DNA of 64,000 nt from Morella rubra. Lineage: Eukaryota; Streptophyta; Magnoliopsida; Fagales; Myricaceae. This document shows positions 59,981 to 64,000 of the stretch, one piece after another. A program made the position numbers and the translations under genes. The stretch covers positions 18,482,272 through 18,546,271 of the forward strand of contig CM025852.1 in NCBI GenBank assembly GCA_003952965.2. Reading direction: 5' to 3'. Below the pieces are notes generated by a model, which did no database searches, was not told where the DNA came from, and saw nothing but the letters and a program-made list of their open reading frames with translations. Positions within the stretch are counted from its first letter, which is position 1. Each line of letters opens with the position of its first letter.

Positions 59981-60255
59981 ATGACAGGAGAAGAAATAGC
60001 GGGCCCCGCAGGCCCGAAGGTCCTTCGAATGCTTTATTTCGTTGGCGCTGGCTGTAATTTCTCATGTCCCTTACAATTTTCTATTTACTTTAATTTCATA
60101 TAGAATTTGCTTTTGATCGAATGTGTGATTCAGTCCTTTCCGTGGCTGCGATTAACAAGTGGCTGGAGCTGGAACGGAAGGCATTGCTACAGAAGCCGGA
60201 GGAAAACCAGTTGCCTGACAATTCGGCGAAAGCGGTGCAAAAGGCCATCGATTGA
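59981..60255 (+). CDS. Small conserved single-pass membrane protein
   Basis: Two exons, 59981-60053 and 60134-60255, joined across an 80-base GT-AG intron, give 64 codons plus stop. The N-terminus (MTGEEIAGPAGPK) is followed by one hydrophobic segment at about residues 14-32 that spans the splice (VLRMLYFVGAGF before the small-residue run), then INKWLELERK and a polar helical tail ending VQKAID. The layout looks like a small plant membrane or organelle-envelope protein of about 65 residues that I remember only as uncharacterised. The ATG is preceded by a GA-rich leader and a purine context (AAACCATGA). Splicing is inferred: without it the hydrophobic segment is interrupted and the second exon is out of frame. 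Confidence 0.65.
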
Positions 60256-62350
60256 GCGTATGTTCCTTTTTCCTTTTGGGTGAGAACCTATTTGCTAATC
60301 GCAATGTCGGAATACATCGTTCACCATTTAGAATCTGATTAGAAGAAGGTCAGGATGATGATGACGAACTGAGACTTGTGTTATGATTTAGGGATTGTAA
60401 CTATCCAAACATGTAGTTTTTACCAATTTTCTTTCTTATCCTTATAATCTTCTCGAACTTTTTCTTCTGCTTTTTTTTTTTTTTTTTTTTCTCTATGTTT
60501 CAATCTGTGGCATCTTCACTGATTCTTTTTAGCCCTTTCTCTTTATATCCTTCTTTATTGAGCACATTCGAGGATGTGTAGCAGTATACGTACAAACGAC
60601 CATACGTGTGATGCATAGATGTATTCGGGGGGTGAAACCGTGGGATGGTCGGAAGAGTAAGATGCAACTACGGAACCCGGAGGGAAATTCAACTTTCTCT
60701 AGTTTTCGGTTATGGCAACTTAAAATCTTTTCTTGTCTGGAGCTTGTGTAAAACATCATGCTGAGATCGTGTCCTTTATAGTTTTGAAGTTCAAGACAAG
60801 AATACAGGGTTAAAACAGCTTTGTATATGGTCGTATTTCTTTATTTAAGGCCAGTTTGGTGAAGAGGGGCATCTTTGATTCCCTTAAACTCCTGCAAATT
60901 AATAGTATTTTGATAAGCGAGTCCAGTCTAAACTTCAATTGGATCAAGTCTATACCTTTCTAGGAGTTTTGTGTAGGTCATCTTTATTTTATGTTTTACT
61001 GAACTGTGGAGTTGTATATTAGCAAACAATGGCCACCAACTTGAATCCCTCGATGAAGATTGATACTTTATTTATAAAGAAAGAAAGAAAGAAAGAAAGT
61101 ATGTCACAAGGAAGGATGTTGCCTGGATTTATGAAGAAGAGCAAAATGTCAGTTAGGGTTTTCAAACCAGGAGTACAAGTTCAGTCAACATAAAACCAAT
61201 GGAAAAATGACTGAAAATGCTCTACTTGTGTTGATTTCAATCCAGAAGTTGTAAAACAGAACTTGGTTCTGCTTGTTCAATCAAAAGAACTGACCTTAGA
61301 GAACATTTTTTGGAAAAGCTTCAGAACGGCAAAAGTATAATTTTGAAGTTGTGACCACGAGTCGACAGGGGTGACCTAAAAACATTGATGCCACAGAAAG
61401 GTTACTGACATTAAGGATAGTTGACAAAGTAATGTAGATTACCCAAAAAACAAGCAAAGGACGACTTTAGATAAAGCCAAGAGCAGGAATAACAATAAGA
61501 TTTTACAACCGTGGATCAATTCAAGAAGAATTTGGAGTTGAAGACTATTTAGGCCATTGTTTTTGTGCCTCCATATAGAATTTAGTGATGTGGTGGAAAA
61601 TGAAGTGTTCCATGGTATCAACCTTGTTTCTTTCCAATAGATATAAGTTTCAAGCTTAAGAAGTCTCATAACTTGATATTTGAACTCACTCAGTGTTTTC
61701 TCAGACCATTGTGGTAATTTTCAGTCTCGACAAGTTAATTCTGTCTTGTGTGGAGCTTGACTATCTTTGAGTAGATTTTCCTATGTCCAAGGTAGTCTTC
61801 TATTTGGGCACGCTATTTTCTTCTTTATCAGACAAATGAGAAGACTTGGTCCTAAGAGGTTGAGAGTCCATGGATTAGTATTAATAGGATTCAGTTTACT
61901 CAAAGAGTTCAGACTTGAGTAATGGAGAATTCATTAATTTGAGTTGGCAGGAAGAGTGATTGAGTTTTCTTCTCTTTCTGTAGCTTCTTCGTAACTTTTG
62001 CCTTGTACGCTTGAAGCCCTGAAACAGCAACACTTCATATGCTGAGGAAAAAAATTATTATGTAGTTGACCACCCTAATGAATAATGAAAAATTTGATGT
62101 GTGTGAGCTGGGTTCAAATTACTTCGCCACAGAGCTCTCTCTAAAGTGTTCAGGAATTAGAGCAGAATCTGGAAGCAAACCCCAATTGATTCGAATTCAA
62201 TTGAAATGAGTGAGATGTAGGTAATAGAATCAGGTTCTACTTAGGACTAGAGTATCAACCAGTTCGGAGGATGTGGATAAATTATTTTTATTATTATTTT
62301 CTTGACCAAAATTTGAGTTAGTTATATTTGCATTTAATTTTTTAAAAAAT
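60256..62350. other. 3' flank of the small gene and intergenic DNA
   Basis: Contains a poly(T) run at about 60472-60490 and a (GAAA)n microsatellite at about 61076-61100. No ORF with family resemblance was seen. The first few hundred bases probably include the 3'UTR. Confidence 0.5.
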
Positions 62351-62489
62351 ATTTTAGGCATGTGTTTGAATGGGCAAAAAGGGTAAAAATAAATAAATTG
62401 GAGACAATGTAAATTCTATTTGGATTGGTAAAAAAAGTTATTAGAATTTTAGAAAAATTATTGAGTTTGTATAAAAAAGAAAAAAAAAG

Positions 62490-62748
62490 GTTAATTGCCC
62501 TTTGCACTCACGTGATTTGGGGGTTTTGACATTTTGCACTTTGTTCTTTTAATTTTGAGACATTTTACCTCGTGATTTGAGGGTCTTGATACTTTGTACT
62601 TTCATTAATTTATCTGTTATTTCAAATAGAAAAATCAACTACGTGTAGAACACATGATTGAGTTTTTTAGTGCAAAGTGTCTAAAAAAAAAGGGGGGGTG
62701 CAAAGTGTCAGATTTCTTTAAACCACGTAGGTGCAAAGTGTAATTAAC
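62490..62748. mobile_element. MITE, about 259 bp
   Basis: Left GGTTAATTGCCCTTTGCACT and the inverted right end GTTAATTACACTTTGCACCT match, and CACGTGATTT pairs with the inverted right-arm CTACGTGGTTT. It shares the TGCAAAGTGT theme with the MITE at 59334-59723. No clear TSD was found. Confidence 0.6.
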
Positions 62749-63040
62749 ATTTTAATATTGAGGGCAAAATGGACAAATGAGTGCAGAACAAGTAGGTGCA
62801 AAAAATATTTAAGTTTGTAAAAAAGTAGTTGTAGATTAGAAAAAAGGATGGGAGTATGTGTGAAGAAGTGTTCAAAAACTATTTTTGTACAGTCTAAAGA
62901 TGGTGCTCTTTTCTCCAAAATTTTGAGGTATGAAAAATTTTTTTAACTTTACATATACACATTATAATTTTTACAAATCTTAATAAATCTAATAAAGTAA
63001 AGATTCTCAAAATTTCGACAAACGAACGCCTCCTAAATCC

Positions 63041-64000
63041 GATCTTTCCGAGTCCCCTGGCCCAACCACGGAGCCCTGGCGTGGCCGAACCTTTGTGTCT
63101 CCCGTTAAAGCTTTTGGGGGCTCACCTCGCTATGTACACATATCCGGATTTTAGCGGCTGGACTTCGACACAACAGTAAGCCCGTGTTTTTACTCAAAAA
63201 AAAAAAAAAACAAAAGCCTTCCTCCCATGCAGTTGGGTTGGGCCACACGCTACTCCTACTCGAGAAAGTACATTCATAGATCTGCGAGGTTTTTTTTCTA
63301 GAAATCCAATCCGCTGTAGGACTGGCAACTGTTTCTCCATTTAAATTACTCACGATCACTCCAACGAGAGAGCTGATAAAACCTCTAATCGTGCTTGACA
63401 TCAATTTTCAACCTTCTCTTCCTTTATCCATTTTTTTATTTTTTATTTTTATGGAGGGAGTTTAATTATGCCCTTCAGAATGCAGAATGCCCCACGAACG
63501 GTGCCATTGCAATTTTTTTTTTAAATTTCTCCCGTGATACAGTTGCAGACTTGTGCGAAAAAATTCAATTAGTTTTTCGCGGCTTCAAAATAGGAAAAGT
63601 TGCCTTTTGAGGATTCATAAAACCTATAAAACACAGCTCTATTTTTCACTTTAATTAAAACTGTATGAGATCTTCAACAGAGGTATCCGAAACTCTTTGG
63701 ACCATGGGACATGGTATTTTTTTAAGGAGATAGAAGATTTTAAAATAAGTGTGTGTATCCAAATTTCTTCGATTAGTATGTGCTATTTTGTTGGAGGTAG
63801 GAGGTTTTCAAAACATATGTATCTTAAACCTATTTTGTTGGAGGTAGGAGATCTTCAAAACATATGCATCTCAAATTATTTGGTGACGATCATGTCCTGC
63901 TTTAGAGAAGAGAACCACGTAATGTTTTAAGAGAGAGAAGTTTTTGGTGATTGTGACTTGTTTTTAGGAGTGATAATCATTTTTCAAAATATGTTTATTC
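63041..64000. other. Intergenic DNA at the right edge
   Basis: A GC-richer patch at about 63040-63180 and a 99-codon minus-strand frame (63105-63404, starting MMSSTIRGFISSLVGVIVSN) that I do not recognise; its second half is low-complexity. Not called as a gene. Confidence 0.4.
63784..63877 (+). repeat. 47-bp tandem duplication
   Basis: TATTTTGTTGGAGGTAGGAG at 63784 recurs at 63831, each followed by CTTCAAAACATATG or the close variant TTTTCAAAACATATG. Confidence 0.9.

Noticed and set aside
62355..63036. Possible larger MITE (TAGGCATGTGTTTG to CAAACGAACGCCTCCTA) enclosing the one at 62490-62748
   Set aside because: Terminal match is short and imperfect and no TSD was found; left as a suspicion only.
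1..64000. A previously undescribed molecular system
   Set aside because: Every coding signal I could recognise belongs to known plant genes, transposons or an endogenous pararetrovirus; the unexplained pieces are too short to support a new system.

Overview
This window looks like nuclear DNA of a eudicot plant, probably a woody species. It is AT-rich, has long intergenic stretches and compact GT-AG introns, and is dominated by transposable elements. I cannot name the species. I found no bacterial-type operons, CRISPR arrays, rRNA genes or functional tRNA genes.

Ordinary genes are few. Two intact four-exon paralogues of the plant 'pathogen-related protein' family lie on the minus strand (6474-7907 and 39752-40868), and a broken third copy lies at 42971-43640. 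The eight-exon ALG2 mannosyltransferase gene follows on the minus strand (44485-50023; 409 codons). A two-exon gene for a 64-residue single-pass membrane protein is on the plus strand (59981-60255). As I recall, the Arabidopsis homologues of the PR-family gene and ALG2 also lie close together on chromosome 1, which suggests an old conserved neighbourhood. All exon boundaries were worked out by hand from splice sites, phase and family resemblance.

The rest is mostly mobile DNA. From left to right: a truncated long LTR with a nested foldback element (1-3642); a CACTA-type end (about 4430-5041); PR gene 1; a TIR element (8064-9731) next to a 5'-truncated L1-type LINE (9743-13048); a decayed MULE with a 457-bp internal duplication (17333-20700); an endogenous caulimovirid (about 22585-33520) split by two later solo LTRs (24054-25564 and 29311-32961); another long LTR (34113-38061); PR genes 2 and 3 with MITEs and a tRNA-type SINE; ALG2; a solo LTR (51337-52842); a MULE transposase pseudogene (about 53520-58600) split by a solo LTR (57203-58008); a 201-bp tandem repeat; and MITEs.

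Five LTRs have exact 5-bp target-site duplications and no internal gag-pol. The PR genes sit in a segmental duplication: 6230-8063 plus 13885-15240 matches 39462-41060 plus 41605-42920, and a third spacer fragment lies at 33614-33913. The younger unit supplies the empty site for the TIR element in the older one. I saw nothing that needs a new molecular system. The main value here is a well-resolved nested-insertion history and a small tandem gene family in three states of repair.
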